Positions 28,594 through 37,987 are shown, counted from the stretch's first letter. The stretch: DNA of 64,000 nucleotides from PALSA-270 sp963770245 (GCA_963770245.1 CAVYOX010000011.1:62001-126000), one strand, 5' to 3'. Notes: generated by a model not told the origin, from the letters alone. Translations and numbers: made by a program.

Positions 28594-30153
28594 CTAATTA
28601 GTGAGTACAGACTGAGCTGGGCTCACCAAAGATTCTATTCTTTGCCCGGAAAGAATTTCCGCCCACTTGGCTACCGCGGAAGAAGTCACGCCGACATCGG
28701 GTGCATAGTGTCCCGCCAGCGCCGCCAGTTGGACTGCGAAGTTGCCGATGGTTGCGCTCTCGGTGGATGCCACGATCACCTCTAGACCAGTGGCTCTTGC
28801 GGTGAGGCGATTCAGAAAGGCATTTCGGCTCCCGCCACCAACGATATAAAGCAGCCTCGGGTGTTTCTTCGTGACCTCGGCGAGGTCCTGCAAGACGGCG
28901 GCATAGCGCGCTGCCAAACTGTGAAAGATGAGGTTAGCCACTCGAGGAGCCATCGCGGCGTCCTCTGAAATCGGAATGCCACTCGAGCGCAGAAGTTGGG
29001 AATTGATCCTCTCTGGCATCTTGCCAGGCAGCATCAACTCGGAGTCATCCACTTCAATCAGTCGATCAGGAACGGGAAGAGACGCGCAAGCTTCGATCAA
29101 CTGCTCTACGGTCCACAATCTGCCTTGCGACCGCCAGTGTTCCATACATTGCCGCAACAGCCACATACCATTGACGTTTTTCAGAAAATAGGTTTTACCT
29201 CCGACGCCACCTTCGTTGCTGAAGTTCTTGGTGCGGGCGGCGTCGCTAATACAAGGGGCATCTAGTACGCTGCCAACCAGCGACCAAGTGCCGGAACTGA
29301 TGAAGGCCCAATCGTCGCCATGTGCGGGAATACCGGCGATGGCCGACGCGGTATCGTGGCATGCAGGGGCGATCAGTGCTGTGTGGCGAAAGGCCGGCAG
29401 TTCCGCTAGCGGTGGTTGGAGGAGCCCGATATTTGTTCCCGGCATCACGATCGGAGGCGCAGCCTCCAAGTCCAACCCGGCAGCGCCAAAAATCTCGCCA
29501 CACCACGCCTGGTTGTCGGGTTCAACAAGTTGAGTGTGCGTGGCATTGGTGTATTCGGCGATTCGCTTTCCGCCGAGGCGGAACAAGACATACTCAGGCA
29601 AGTTTACCCACGGAGTGTTCTGTTCGACCCCTCTGGATCTGTCTGCAAACAACTGATAAAGCGTATTCAAAGGAAGAATCTGAATTCCAGTCAGAGCATA
29701 AAGACGCTCGGGAGAGATACGGGCGTGGACTTGCAGCAGTGACTCGGCGGTTCTGCGGTCTCGATAACAAAATGGCTGGAAAATCGGCTGGCCCTCAGAA
29801 TCTAGCCGGACATAGTCGACCGCCCAGCCGTCCACTCCGATGGCTCCGATGCCCTCGGGTGCCAGTTCGGCGCAGGCGCGCAATCCTTCCTCTACGCCGG
29901 CAAGAATGCCATTGATATCCCACCGCAGGCCGTCGCCTTCGTCGATTGCCCCATTCGGGAACCGATGCACGATCTGAATATTTGGGACTGCATTGCCCCA
30001 TCGCAAGAGAGAGACTCGGCAACTCTCAGCCCCCAAGTCCACGGCTACGATCGCAGCTCTCTGGTTCGACGCGGAGTCGGGGGAGGCGAGATCCGCGACG
30101 GTCTTACCGTCATACGGGGTCTCCACATTCCAGTCCTGAGGGCCATTGCTCAT
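28594..30153 (-). CDS. rhaB: L-rhamnulokinase
   Basis: The 519-residue product is an FGGY-family kinase that phosphorylates L-rhamnulose at C1. The N-terminal phosphate-binding signature is VAVDLGAESCRVSLLRWGN, and the adenosine-site region includes HDTASAIAGIPA and FISSGTWSLVG, then YIVGGGSRNAFLNRLTA near the C-terminus. I chose the ATG at 30153 because it overlaps the stop of the upstream aldolase-dehydrogenase gene by ATGA, which indicates translational coupling; a longer frame extending to 30252 lies within that gene. About 45 residues precede the kinase fold, which is longer than in E. coli RhaB. Confidence 0.93.
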   Translation of the reverse strand: MSNGPQDWNVETPYDGKTVADLASPDSASNQRAAIVAVDLGAESCRVSLLRWGNAVPNIQIVHRFPNGAIDEGDGLRWDINGILAGVEEGLRACAELAPEGIGAIGVDGWAVDYVRLDSEGQPIFQPFCYRDRRTAESLLQVHARISPERLYALTGIQILPLNTLYQLFADRSRGVEQNTPWVNLPEYVLFRLGGKRIAEYTNATHTQLVEPDNQAWCGEIFGAAGLDLEAAPPIVMPGTNIGLLQPPLAELPAFRHTALIAPACHDTASAIAGIPAHGDDWAFISSGTWSLVGSVLDAPCISDAARTKNFSNEGGVGGKTYFLKNVNGMWLLRQCMEHWRSQGRLWTVEQLIEACASLPVPDRLIEVDDSELMLPGKMPERINSQLLRSSGIPISEDAAMAPRVANLIFHSLAARYAAVLQDLAEVTKKHPRLLYIVGGGSRNAFLNRLTARATGLEVIVASTESATIGNFAVQLAALAGHYAPDVGVTSSAVAKWAEILSGQRIESLVSPAQSVLTN

Positions 30154-32357
30154 CGCAAGAAAGCCTCGGTTAATCCACCATCGACCGGGATGAGATGACC
30201 AGTCGTGCATCGTGACTTGGGCCCCGCAAGAAAAAGAATTGCGTGAGCGCAATCCCTCGGATCGATGGCACGATGGGTCAAAGTTCTCTGGGCATAGAAA
30301 TTGGCGAGCAGAGTTCGGAGTTGTTCGTCGCTGAAGCCCTCCTCAAACGGGATGCCATACTTGCTTAGCGATGCGATCACCCGATGTCGCGGAAACATAG
30401 TGGATCCTTTGATGACCGTCGCCGGACTGATTCCATTGACGCGGATCCTGGGTGACAATGAAATTGCCAACTCCCGCACCAGGTGGCTTAGTGCGGCTTT
30501 GCTCACGTCGTAAGCTTCGCTTCCGCGCTTGGCGACGACCGCATTCGCGGAGCTGGTCAGCACAAGTGACGCCTCCAGGTCTTGTTCCCGAAGGATGTGC
30601 GCAGCTTCCTCCGCCAGCAGATAATTGGCGGTGACATTCAGATCGAGCGTGACGCCCCACTGCTCGTCACTGACGCGACCATCGGTTGAAGCTGGAAACA
30701 GCGCCGCCGTATTGATGAGAACATCGAGTCCGCCGTACGCGGCGATCACCACACGAAGTGCTTCATGAATCACGGTTCGCTTGCGGATGTCCACGGCGGC
30801 CGCGATTGCGCCTTCTTTGCCGGAGCTTGACCTGGCGGCTTCAGCCACGCTTTCCGCAGCTTCAACATCGCGGTCGGCGACAACCACGTGTGCTCCCAGT
30901 TCGGCAGCTAGAACAGCCGTTTCTCGGCCAATGCCACTGCCACCACCGACTACTACCACCACCTGGCGGCTCAATTCCTTCTCCGGCGGCTGGCGAAGAA
31001 GCTTGGCTTCTTCCAGTTTCCAGTACTCAATCCGGAACGCCTCTGACAAGGGAAGAGCCACGTAGTTGGACTGCACTTTGAACGCACTCGTCGGCGCTGC
31101 CTTCCCCGCTTGCGGCAGCGGATCGGGCTGGTTTCCGGTACTCAACGAAGAAGCGCCCTCCATTACATGAATGGCATTCACATAAAATTCGCCGGCGAGT
31201 CTGGCTTCAGTCTTGCTCTTGCCGAAACTGAACATACCAACGCCTGGAACCAGCACCACTGTTGGACTGGCGTCCCGCATAGCCGGCGAATCCTTCTGCG
31301 CGAAGCATGTGTAATATTCGGCGTATTCTTTCTGGTATTGCTCGAGCGCCGAATCAATCTGTTCGCGCAACCCCTCAAGGCCGGTACCGGGAAGCCACTT
31401 CACGAACAGCGGCCGCACTTTGGTGCGGATAAAGTGATCTGGGCAACTGGTGCCCAAATGGGCAAACTTTTCCGCATCCCGGGAGTTAACGAAGCGAAGG
31501 ACCTCGGGAAGGTCGCTGAAGTTGCCAATCATCTTGCGATGGCGGGAGATGCGTCCGCGCACGAAGGGAAAAATATCGAGGGCCTGCTCGCGATGGTTGT
31601 CGGCCGTTTGGTGGCGCACTCCTCCGAAAAGGCCGCTGCCCTGCCTTGCGACATGATCCAGAACAAACTGACCGAGCTGATCGATGATAGAAATTGTATT
31701 TTCGTAGCACTCTCTTTGCGTTTGACCCCAAGTAAAGAGGCCGTGACCGCCGAGCACAACTCCGTCACATCCCGAATTGTCGCTCACCGCTTTCCGCAGC
31801 ATCATGGCCAATTCGAAGCCAGGGCGCTGCCACGGTATCCAAATTAAGCGGTGGTCAAAGAGCTGGTTGAACTCCTCCATTTTTTCTCGTCCGTTGGCGG
31901 AGGCCGCCAGAGCGATGCCCCAGTCGGGATGCAAGTGGTCAATATGAGCAAACGGCAAGAACGCGTGGAGCGGCGTGTCAATCGAGGCTGCGACTGTGTT
32001 TTTGCCGAACGCGCAAATCGGGTACAAATCCACCATCTCGTCTTCGTGTTCCGCACCTGCATAGCTGTTCTCCAGGGCGCGCAACTTTTCCATGGAGAGA
32101 ACCGCCAATCCTGTCCGCTGGATACTGCCTAGGTCCCCTCCGCTGCCTTTGATCCACAACACTTCCCGTTGGGTTCCGTCCAGCGGGTCGAGTTGCAAGA
32201 GTTTCGAGCTGGTATTTCCTCCTCCGAAGTTGGTGATGCGGAGATCAGAACCCAGAAGGTTAGAGCGGTAACGCAACAATTCGGGTTCATCAAGGCCACG
32301 AGCCATACGGTCGTCCCAACGGTCATCCAAATAGCGCAAACTTGTGGCCAGCTTCAT
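30150..32357 (-). CDS. rhaEW: Bifunctional rhamnulose-1-phosphate aldolase / lactaldehyde dehydrogenase
   Basis: The 735-residue product fuses a class II aldolase domain (about 1-430) to a short-chain dehydrogenase domain (about 470-735). The aldolase half carries the histidine-rich zinc site FAHIDHLHPDWG and GGHGLFTWG. The dehydrogenase half has the Rossmann motif VVGGGSGIGRETA and the catalytic Tyr/Lys in YDVSKAAL. In RhaEW proteins of other bacteria, the first half splits L-rhamnulose-1-phosphate to dihydroxyacetone phosphate and L-lactaldehyde, and the second oxidises the aldehyde to L-lactate. It is the first gene of the rhaEW-rhaB-rhaI operon and is preceded by a CAATAG-type operator. 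No strong ribosome site is seen before its ATG. Confidence 0.92.
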   Translation of the reverse strand: MKLATSLRYLDDRWDDRMARGLDEPELLRYRSNLLGSDLRITNFGGGNTSSKLLQLDPLDGTQREVLWIKGSGGDLGSIQRTGLAVLSMEKLRALENSYAGAEHEDEMVDLYPICAFGKNTVAASIDTPLHAFLPFAHIDHLHPDWGIALAASANGREKMEEFNQLFDHRLIWIPWQRPGFELAMMLRKAVSDNSGCDGVVLGGHGLFTWGQTQRECYENTISIIDQLGQFVLDHVARQGSGLFGGVRHQTADNHREQALDIFPFVRGRISRHRKMIGNFSDLPEVLRFVNSRDAEKFAHLGTSCPDHFIRTKVRPLFVKWLPGTGLEGLREQIDSALEQYQKEYAEYYTCFAQKDSPAMRDASPTVVLVPGVGMFSFGKSKTEARLAGEFYVNAIHVMEGASSLSTGNQPDPLPQAGKAAPTSAFKVQSNYVALPLSEAFRIEYWKLEEAKLLRQPPEKELSRQVVVVVGGGSGIGRETAVLAAELGAHVVVADRDVEAAESVAEAARSSSGKEGAIAAAVDIRKRTVIHEALRVVIAAYGGLDVLINTAALFPASTDGRVSDEQWGVTLDLNVTANYLLAEEAAHILREQDLEASLVLTSSANAVVAKRGSEAYDVSKAALSHLVRELAISLSPRIRVNGISPATVIKGSTMFPRHRVIASLSKYGIPFEEGFSDEQLRTLLANFYAQRTLTHRAIDPRDCAHAILFLAGPKSRCTTGHLIPVDGGLTEAFLR

Positions 32358-32434
32358 AAAGAGAGTCTTCGGCTGCGGAAGGCGCGTAATGCGGCGGCCG
32401 TCAGTACATTCTCCGCGTCGGCCAGAACCCAGCT

Positions 32435-32465
32435 ATCATACCCTAACGATGCAATAGGGCAATAG
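32435..32465 (-). promoter_or_regulatory. Promoter and CAATAG operator of the rhaEW-rhaB-rhaI operon
   Basis: CAATAG-GG-CAATAG occupies 32452-32465. On the minus strand TTGCCC (32457-32462) and TATGAT (32435-32440) are 16 bases apart, about 80 bases before the ATG, so the direct repeat covers the -35 box. That placement suits a repressor. The same repeat stands in front of other rhamnose genes in this window. Confidence 0.6.
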
Positions 32466-32526
32466 TTTCTATGGGAAAATTCGGTGGGTCCAGGCGAAAG
32501 CATAGACCGGACTGTGGAGCAACTCG

Positions 32527-33639
32527 TCATCGCTGAGATTTAAGACTGCTGGCTGCCTTTATCGTTGCTGCGGTTACAAGTTTATGCTCGACGTAGTTGT
32601 AAGGTGAAACGCGCTGACCACTTAGAAGCGCCAAGGCCAAATGAATGAGCCGCGGTCCGTAGCTCTGGGCTTCATGTGATACGGAGCCGATCAGGGGGCT
32701 TCCCGGCGTGTTCATCTCTTCCAAGGCTTCGGAAATGCAATCCTGTCCCATGATGGCGACATGTTTGTCCCACTTCAGTTCCCGCACCGCTTGCACCGCT
32801 CCCAAAGCGCTGGTATCAGTTGCTGCCGCGATGAGAACCCCGCGATCCTTGGAGTGGCGTCGCAGAAAATCGAGGACAAGACGGTAGCTCTTCTCCCGCA
32901 TGCCCCTCCCGTCCATGCGCACCAGGGACTCAGCAGAAACATTGGGCAGCTTAGAACGGATGGCCTCAAAGGCTCCGGTGATACGGCTTTGCACCAAGGG
33001 ACCGGCCTCTTCTAGATCCAGCCCCAGGCTCCAGCGCACCTTCCCTCCCCAGGCCTTTTTGGCATGCTGCGCCAGGCATTCACCAGCCTCGAATCCAACC
33101 CGATAGTTGTCGACGCCGAAGAACGTCGCGTGCGGATGAGGGATATCGACCGCGATCAGAGGAATGCCCGCACCATCGATCTTATCGGCAATCACCGGCG
33201 CCACACGCTGGTCGATCTGAAACTCGATCACCAGGTCAGGATGGCTTTTTACAAACTCATCTGCATTGCGCAGGGCGGTGGCGCCGTCATAGCAATTGTC
33301 GAGCACGATCAAATCGACGCCGGCGGCGGAGGAGGCGCTTCGCAGGCTGTCGGTGACGGCCTCGGAAAAGGGCATCTCCGCCGACTGGCTGCCAAAACCA
33401 AAGCGCGCCTTCTTGGGACGAGCCACCAGGCGATATAGGCCGTCTTGTGACTGCGCCAGATATCCCCGATGAACCAGCGTCTTGAGTATGCGGTAGACGG
33501 TTGTTTTCGAAATGTTGGTTCGCTGATAAATGGCTTCGAGGGTCAGCGATTCACGCTCATTCTGTAACAGCTCGAGAATGTCGAGCGCCTTGGAAAGGAC
33601 CGGGATCAGATAAAGCCGCTTGGGAGACGACCGAGTCAA
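32527..33639 (-). CDS. IclR-type winged helix fused to sugar-binding domain, probable rhamnose regulator
   Basis: The 370-residue product begins with a winged helix of the IclR/ROK type (about residues 12-75: VLSKALDILELLQNE, then NISKTTVYRILKTLVHRGYL) joined to a periplasmic-binding-protein type 1 fold (about 90-370: DLIVLDNCYDGATALRN, PLIAVDIPHPHATFFGVDNY, DTSALGAVQAVREL, IMGQDCISEAL) of the RbsB/LacI kind. Normal IclR proteins carry a GAF-like effector domain instead. It probably senses L-rhamnose or a derivative in the cytoplasm and controls the adjacent rhaEW operon. The start is a TTG preceded by GTGAGGA; it makes no signal peptide, so the sensor is intracellular. Confidence 0.75.
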   Translation of the reverse strand: MTRSSPKRLYLIPVLSKALDILELLQNERESLTLEAIYQRTNISKTTVYRILKTLVHRGYLAQSQDGLYRLVARPKKARFGFGSQSAEMPFSEAVTDSLRSASSAAGVDLIVLDNCYDGATALRNADEFVKSHPDLVIEFQIDQRVAPVIADKIDGAGIPLIAVDIPHPHATFFGVDNYRVGFEAGECLAQHAKKAWGGKVRWSLGLDLEEAGPLVQSRITGAFEAIRSKLPNVSAESLVRMDGRGMREKSYRLVLDFLRRHSKDRGVLIAAATDTSALGAVQAVRELKWDKHVAIMGQDCISEALEEMNTPGSPLIGSVSHEAQSYGPRLIHLALALLSGQRVSPYNYVEHKLVTAATIKAASSLKSQR

Positions 33640-34014
33640 GTTGTATTCCTCACCAGCGCAGGATCGAAATGCGTAAAGAAACTATAGCTTGGGCGCGGGT
33701 TTTCTTCTATAGGAGTGCGCTAGCACCATTCCAAAGGCGCTGGTTCGTATACAGGGCTTCCCACCGCGTCGCCCCTTCGCACCAATCGGATCGAGGATGA
33801 CGCCGTGGGTCCAGCATGTTGCCTGCGCAAAAGTTGAGACGTGGAGATATAAATAAATAGAGGAACAAGTTCTCCGCAGGTTCAATAGAGAAACAAGTTC
33901 AATGTTGTCTTGACAATGAACTCTCGTTGGCTCAATCTATTGATCCTCGACTGACTTTTCGCGATCGCGATCGCGCCTTTATGAAAAGGGGACCATGAAT
34001 CAGGCGCCAGCGCA
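33640..34014. other. Intergenic with two CAATAG-type elements, orphan promoter and mini-ORF
   Basis: Holds elements AAATAGAGGAACAAGTTC (33855-33872) and TCAATAGAGAAACAAGTTC (33882-33900), a plus-strand TTGACA (33910-33915), the inverted repeat TCAAT-CT-ATTGA (33932-33943), a 16-bp perfect palindrome CGCGATCGCGATCGCG (33960-33975), and AGGGGACCATG with a 7-codon frame (33995-34018). No gene follows on that strand. Confidence 0.7.
33882..33915 (+). promoter_or_regulatory. Rhamnose-type element 28 bases upstream of a -35 box
   Basis: TCAATAGAGAAACAAGTTC (33882-33900) is identical to the copy at 39395-39413, and TTGACA starts 28 bases after its first base, as in front of the second TonB receptor and GH106. 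The expected -10 is poorly conserved and no gene follows on the plus strand. It may instead serve the regulator gene on the other strand, 240 bases away. Confidence 0.55.
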
Positions 34015-34018
34015 TTAG
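33995..34018 (+). CDS. Seven-codon mini-ORF, probably a truncated gene start
   Basis: ATG at 33995 follows AGGGGACC at ideal spacing and encodes MNQAPAH before a stop that overlaps the 3' end of the convergent GH78 gene. It sits about 80 bases downstream of an apparent rhamnose-type promoter. It is more likely the 5' stump of a lost gene than a functional peptide. Confidence 0.3.
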   Translation: MNQAPAH

Positions 34019-36909
34019 TTCTTTCCCGCCGGCTGCGGCCATGCGAAGTGATAATCTCCCGAACCTACCTGAAAGACCGGTCCCTTGTTCTCCATGCGAA
34101 TGAACTTTATGTCATCGGCTTTGCCGGCTGGCCTCCCGTTTTCGGCAATCGAAGCTGCATCCTGAACCGGCAGGTGAACCGTGGCGGAGGTGCCGGGCGG
34201 AATCTGCACATCCAGGCTCACAGTGTTCGGTTCGCGGCTCCAACGGACCTCAATCTTGCCAAGCACCGAATCATGGCTGGCTTCAGCGGAAACAATATCG
34301 CCAACCATCGCCGGCCGAATTACAATCTGCTCTGGCGGTTGGCGCGAGAGGTCGACATCAATGCCGCCGAGCCCTCGATAGAACCAGTCCTCCGCATGCC
34401 CCAGCATGAAGTGGTTCTGAGAACTATGTGGATCCACATCCCACGCTTCGGTAAGGGCAGTCGCGCCCATCGCCAGTTGATAACCATAGCTCGGCGAGTC
34501 GGTGCGCGACAGCATGTCATAGATGACGTCGGATCGTCCACCCTGGCGCAACGCCTCCAGGACAAAGTGGTGACCGATGTCTCCGGCAGTGGTGTGGTTC
34601 TCATGGCTGCGAACGTCCGCGACGAGATTGTCGAGCACGGCGCCGCGGTGATCTTCGGGCACGAGCCCGAGCACCAGCGGCATAGCATTAGCGGTCTGGC
34701 TTCCGCGGTCATACTGGTTTGTATCGGGGTGAAATAGCGCCGCGTTGAAGGCTGTCCGCACCAACTGAGCGAGTTCGCCGTACTTCCGCGCGTCGTTGCC
34801 TTTATCCAACAACAAGGCCATCTTCGCAAGGATCGTCAGGTCGTAATAGTAAATCGCCGTGGCAGTAACGCTCTTGCTGGTCAGTTGAGAATATCCAGGC
34901 GGCCCGGGGCCACGGTCATACCAGTCGCCGAGACCATGCGAAAGCATGTGATTCTGCGCGCGGCCACTAAGGTAATCCACATAGCGCCGCATGACCTCAT
35001 AGTGGTTTGCTAGCAAGCTCGGGTCACCCGAGTGCTGAAACGCAATCCACGGGCTGATGACGGCCGCACTTCCCCACTCCGGAGAATCGCGGAAATCGAC
35101 GTACTTGCCGTCGAAGACTACGTACTCCGGCGCAATTTCGGGCACAAGGCCGCCGGGCAATTGCGAATCCCGCATATCGTTCGCCATCTTCTTGTAAAGG
35201 TTGTGAACGTCATAGTTGAAAAAGATCGCAGCTCCCATGAGATGGGTTTGTTCGAGCCATCCGAGTTTCTCTCGGTGCGGACAATCAGTCAGTACACTCT
35301 GCAAGTTGCTCAGAATAGCGGCGTCAATGAGCTCGTGAATGCGATTAAACAATTGATCGGAGGTTGAAAACCTCCCAACTTCAGCGGCTGAGGAGTGGAG
35401 GAACTGTCCTTCGACAGCGAGAACTTCCGGTTTGACGCCGGAACCCTCGGAGGGCGAGGTCTCGACCTGGATATAACGAAATCCGTAGTAGCTGAAGCGT
35501 GGATGCCAGACTTCGGTACCTTCTCCCTTGAGGGTGTATGAGAAGTAAGTCGGGCCGCCCGAACTTCGCTGTGAAACGAGTCCGTCGCTGTCTAGCAGCT
35601 CGCCAGGAATCAGTTTGATGGTGCTTCCTGCCGGACCGCGGACGGTCACCTGCGGCCAGCCTGAAAAGTTCTGGCCCAGATCCTCCACCAGCACTCCAGG
35701 CTTCGGTTCGTAGACTTTTACCGGCCTGTAAACTTGCGTCACTCGAATCGGCGGGATGAGTTGTGGCTCAAGACTTCCGCCGGGACCGGCGACTTCGACC
35801 GCTGCTACCCAGGCGGCATCTGACGCTCTCGGCTCGTCCCATCCGGCTGGTTCCTTTCGCGCATCGTAATCTTCCCCGCCATAGGTGGAAGAGAAAGTGA
35901 TCGGGCCGGGCGCAACCTTCCAGGATTGATCGCTGATGACGGTGGCTTCGCTGCCATCGGCCAAGGTAATGTGCATCTGCAAAATGACCTTGGGTTGGCC
36001 GAATGTGCCCTCGAATTTCTGGTAGCGTCCCGGAGTCCGAGGCATGTTGTACATGCCGTTGCCTAGCATCACTGCGATGGTATTTTCGCCGGGCCGGAGA
36101 AGGTTCGTGACATCGTAGGTGTTGTACAAGACGGTCTTGTGGTAGTTCGTCCAACCCGGATTGAGGACGTCCGCGCTTGGGTTGTGCCCATTGATGCGTA
36201 ATTCATACTGTCCTAGGCCCGAGACATATGCGAGAGCTCCTGCGACGGGAGTGCTCAGTTTAAACTGATGGCGAAAAAGCGGAAGCGGCGGAGCCGGGAC
36301 TTGCTCATCTTTCGAATCGCCAGACCCAGCCGGCTGCGCATCGGGCTGCGCGGCAATCCAATGGGCCTTCCAATCCTTGGGTTGAAGCAAACCCATCGTC
36401 CACGTCGCTGGATCGCTCCATAACGACGGCCTGTCGTTCTGATCCCAAACGCGGACCTTCCAGAAATAGGCAGTGTGAGAGCGCAGTGCCGTGCCGTCAT
36501 ACTGAACCTGGATGAACTGACCTGATCTGATCTTGCCGCTGTCCCACACATCGGCTTGATCGTCAGCTAGCGATTCGCGCGAAGATGAAACCAGGACACG
36601 ATAGGCGGTTTGCCGTAGACCACGTGCGCCTCGCTCTCGCGCCTCGACGGTCCAACTCAAGGTCGGTTGGAGCGACTGAATTCCCAGAGGGTCGACGATG
36701 GATTCACACCGGAGGTTATGCGGCCAGATGTTGGCCGAAGGCGCCACCGTCTGATTTGCGGGTTCCAGCGCACGCTGAGCCGACAGGGAACCCTCGGAAG
36801 GAAGCACCAGGACAATAGCAGCGAGCACCGCGACAGCCTGCTCAAGGAAACGCCAGCGCCCGCGGTGGCGTGTCGCCGCGAGACATCTCGGTTCTTTTAG
36901 CCTCGGCAA
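34015..36909 (-). CDS. Secreted GH78 alpha-L-rhamnosidase
   Basis: The 964-residue enzyme has a signal peptide (AVAVLAAIVLVLPSEGSLSAQ), the GH78 N-terminal domains (CESIVDPLGIQSLQPTLSW, then VEDLGQNFSGWPQVTVRG) and an (alpha/alpha)6 catalytic barrel with LTDCPHREKLGWLEQTHLMG and, later, GATALTEAWDVDPHSSQNHFML, which carry the conserved acidic residues. It belongs to a different GH78 subgroup from the enzyme at 24 kb (CPHREKLGW instead of CPQRDERLGW), suggesting different linkage or aglycone preference. The start is a TTG at 36909 with AGAGGA 5 bases upstream. It reads towards the regulator gene. Confidence 0.92.
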   Translation of the reverse strand: MPRLKEPRCLAATRHRGRWRFLEQAVAVLAAIVLVLPSEGSLSAQRALEPANQTVAPSANIWPHNLRCESIVDPLGIQSLQPTLSWTVEARERGARGLRQTAYRVLVSSSRESLADDQADVWDSGKIRSGQFIQVQYDGTALRSHTAYFWKVRVWDQNDRPSLWSDPATWTMGLLQPKDWKAHWIAAQPDAQPAGSGDSKDEQVPAPPLPLFRHQFKLSTPVAGALAYVSGLGQYELRINGHNPSADVLNPGWTNYHKTVLYNTYDVTNLLRPGENTIAVMLGNGMYNMPRTPGRYQKFEGTFGQPKVILQMHITLADGSEATVISDQSWKVAPGPITFSSTYGGEDYDARKEPAGWDEPRASDAAWVAAVEVAGPGGSLEPQLIPPIRVTQVYRPVKVYEPKPGVLVEDLGQNFSGWPQVTVRGPAGSTIKLIPGELLDSDGLVSQRSSGGPTYFSYTLKGEGTEVWHPRFSYYGFRYIQVETSPSEGSGVKPEVLAVEGQFLHSSAAEVGRFSTSDQLFNRIHELIDAAILSNLQSVLTDCPHREKLGWLEQTHLMGAAIFFNYDVHNLYKKMANDMRDSQLPGGLVPEIAPEYVVFDGKYVDFRDSPEWGSAAVISPWIAFQHSGDPSLLANHYEVMRRYVDYLSGRAQNHMLSHGLGDWYDRGPGPPGYSQLTSKSVTATAIYYYDLTILAKMALLLDKGNDARKYGELAQLVRTAFNAALFHPDTNQYDRGSQTANAMPLVLGLVPEDHRGAVLDNLVADVRSHENHTTAGDIGHHFVLEALRQGGRSDVIYDMLSRTDSPSYGYQLAMGATALTEAWDVDPHSSQNHFMLGHAEDWFYRGLGGIDVDLSRQPPEQIVIRPAMVGDIVSAEASHDSVLGKIEVRWSREPNTVSLDVQIPPGTSATVHLPVQDAASIAENGRPAGKADDIKFIRMENKGPVFQVGSGDYHFAWPQPAGKN

Positions 36910-36956
36910 TGGTCCTCTAGAGAAATTCTTTCGGGTATGAAATTTAAGAATACCAT

Positions 36957-37119
36957 GTCAAAACGATTACACTGAAACGCGGTACTCCAGTGCTCTGGCA
37001 GGGATTGTCGGTGCTGGTAGTGGTCTTGATCGGCGGCTTTACTACCAATTTCATTCAGTGCCTGATGCTCAACATCCGAAACAAAACCGGATATCAATAC
37101 TTCAGCTCGACAGCGCGCA
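36957..37119 (+). pseudogene. rhaT fragment
   Basis: This frame reads KTITLKRGTPVLWQGLSVLV and continues through GGFTTNFIQCLMLNIRNKTGYQYFSST, matching residues of about 205-257 of the intact RhaT at 50.3 kb at roughly three quarters identity on the DNA level. No start or remaining membrane segments are present, so it is a remnant of a second, diverged rhamnose transporter gene. It ends where the intact protein has a hydrophilic insert. Confidence 0.85.
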
Positions 37120-37207
37120 GGCTTTTGAAGTTCGCTACCCGTTCGAGCGCATCGGATAAGCTGCGAACAAACAGCCACAGATCAGTTGTTGAACGGAGTA
37201 AAGCCTG

Positions 37208-37830
37208 AAAAGAAGAGTGTTCTTAACAAGCGGAATCCTGGCGGGGATTGAGCTCAGTCTGCCCAGGAGTGGTGTTCTTGTGTCCGCTGCCGGCGCGATG
37301 GACGAGCGGACGAGCCTCTTCTCCGCGAACTCTGGCCAACCCTGGTGCGGCTTTTGAACTGGTTCCTCGCGCAACGGACCCAGCGCGGGCTGGTTTTGGC
37401 AAGAGAATGGGAGGTTTGGGATAACCCTCTCCGGTACCAGGTCTGCGAGGGGACCGGTTTGAACGCCTTTGTCTATCGCGCGCTGCGTGATGCGTCCTAT
37501 CTTGGTGCGCTCATCGGACAAAAAGCCGAGAGTGCCGATCTGGATGCCGCCGCGAATCGTCTGGCCGAAGCATCCAACACGCTGCTCTGGGACGCGCAGA
37601 AAGGTTGGCACTACGGAGCATTGTTCGGTCCGGGGTCGAAGATGAATCCAAAGCTGAATGGACCGATGTTTACAGGCCCGATTGTGGATGCGTCACTACC
37701 AGCCAACGGCACAGGCGGCGCTGTTTGCACTCTATAGCGGGATTGTGCCGGCGGACCGACTGCAATCGGTCCGCAGCTCCGCCGGCGTCTTTGGATTCGT
37801 GCAGCGTGCCGTGCCGCGAAATGAGCAATT
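37208..37830 (+). pseudogene. Remnant of an exported six-hairpin glycosidase
   Basis: A signal-peptide-like segment (KRRVFLTSGILAGIELSLP) begins near 37208 but without an ATG. A second frame from about 37300 reads DEPLLRELWPTLVRLLNW, then CEGTGLNAFVYRALRDASYL and MNPKLNGPMFTGPIVDASLP, and from about 37700 the similarity continues in a third frame (TAQAALFALYSGIVPADR). This looks like pieces of a six-hairpin (GH78-like) glycosidase with large deletions and frameshifts. The exact family is inferred. Confidence 0.65.
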
Positions 37831-37892
37831 TCGTGAGCCATGATGCTCGCAAGTTCCGCCTCACTGATTGCCATTCCTGCAAGAGCAAGCAA
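37770..37892 (-). pseudogene. M48 metallopeptidase fragment
   Basis: On the minus strand the frame reads GMAISEAELASIMAHEIAHF followed by AARHAARIQ, which contains the HExxH zinc motif and flanking residues of M48 (Zn-dependent, HtpX/Oma1-like) peptidases. Only about 40 codons remain, joined to the glycosidase remnant on the other strand. Confidence 0.75.
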
Positions 37893-37987
37893 AGCGCAAG
37901 ATCCTGGGTGAGACTGCGCGAGGACTGTTCAACCTCTAACCAGCATGCTTTGTTTCAGATTGCGCGCCATGCGCAGCCTCTGCCAAA

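Noticed and set aside
29322..29915. Long plus-strand frame inside rhaB
   Set aside because: It is antisense to a well-supported kinase gene and has no similarity of its own; high GC produces such shadows.
30154..30252. N-terminal extension of rhaB by 33 codons
   Set aside because: It lies entirely within the upstream aldolase-dehydrogenase gene; the ATGA overlap at 30150-30153 gives the natural start.
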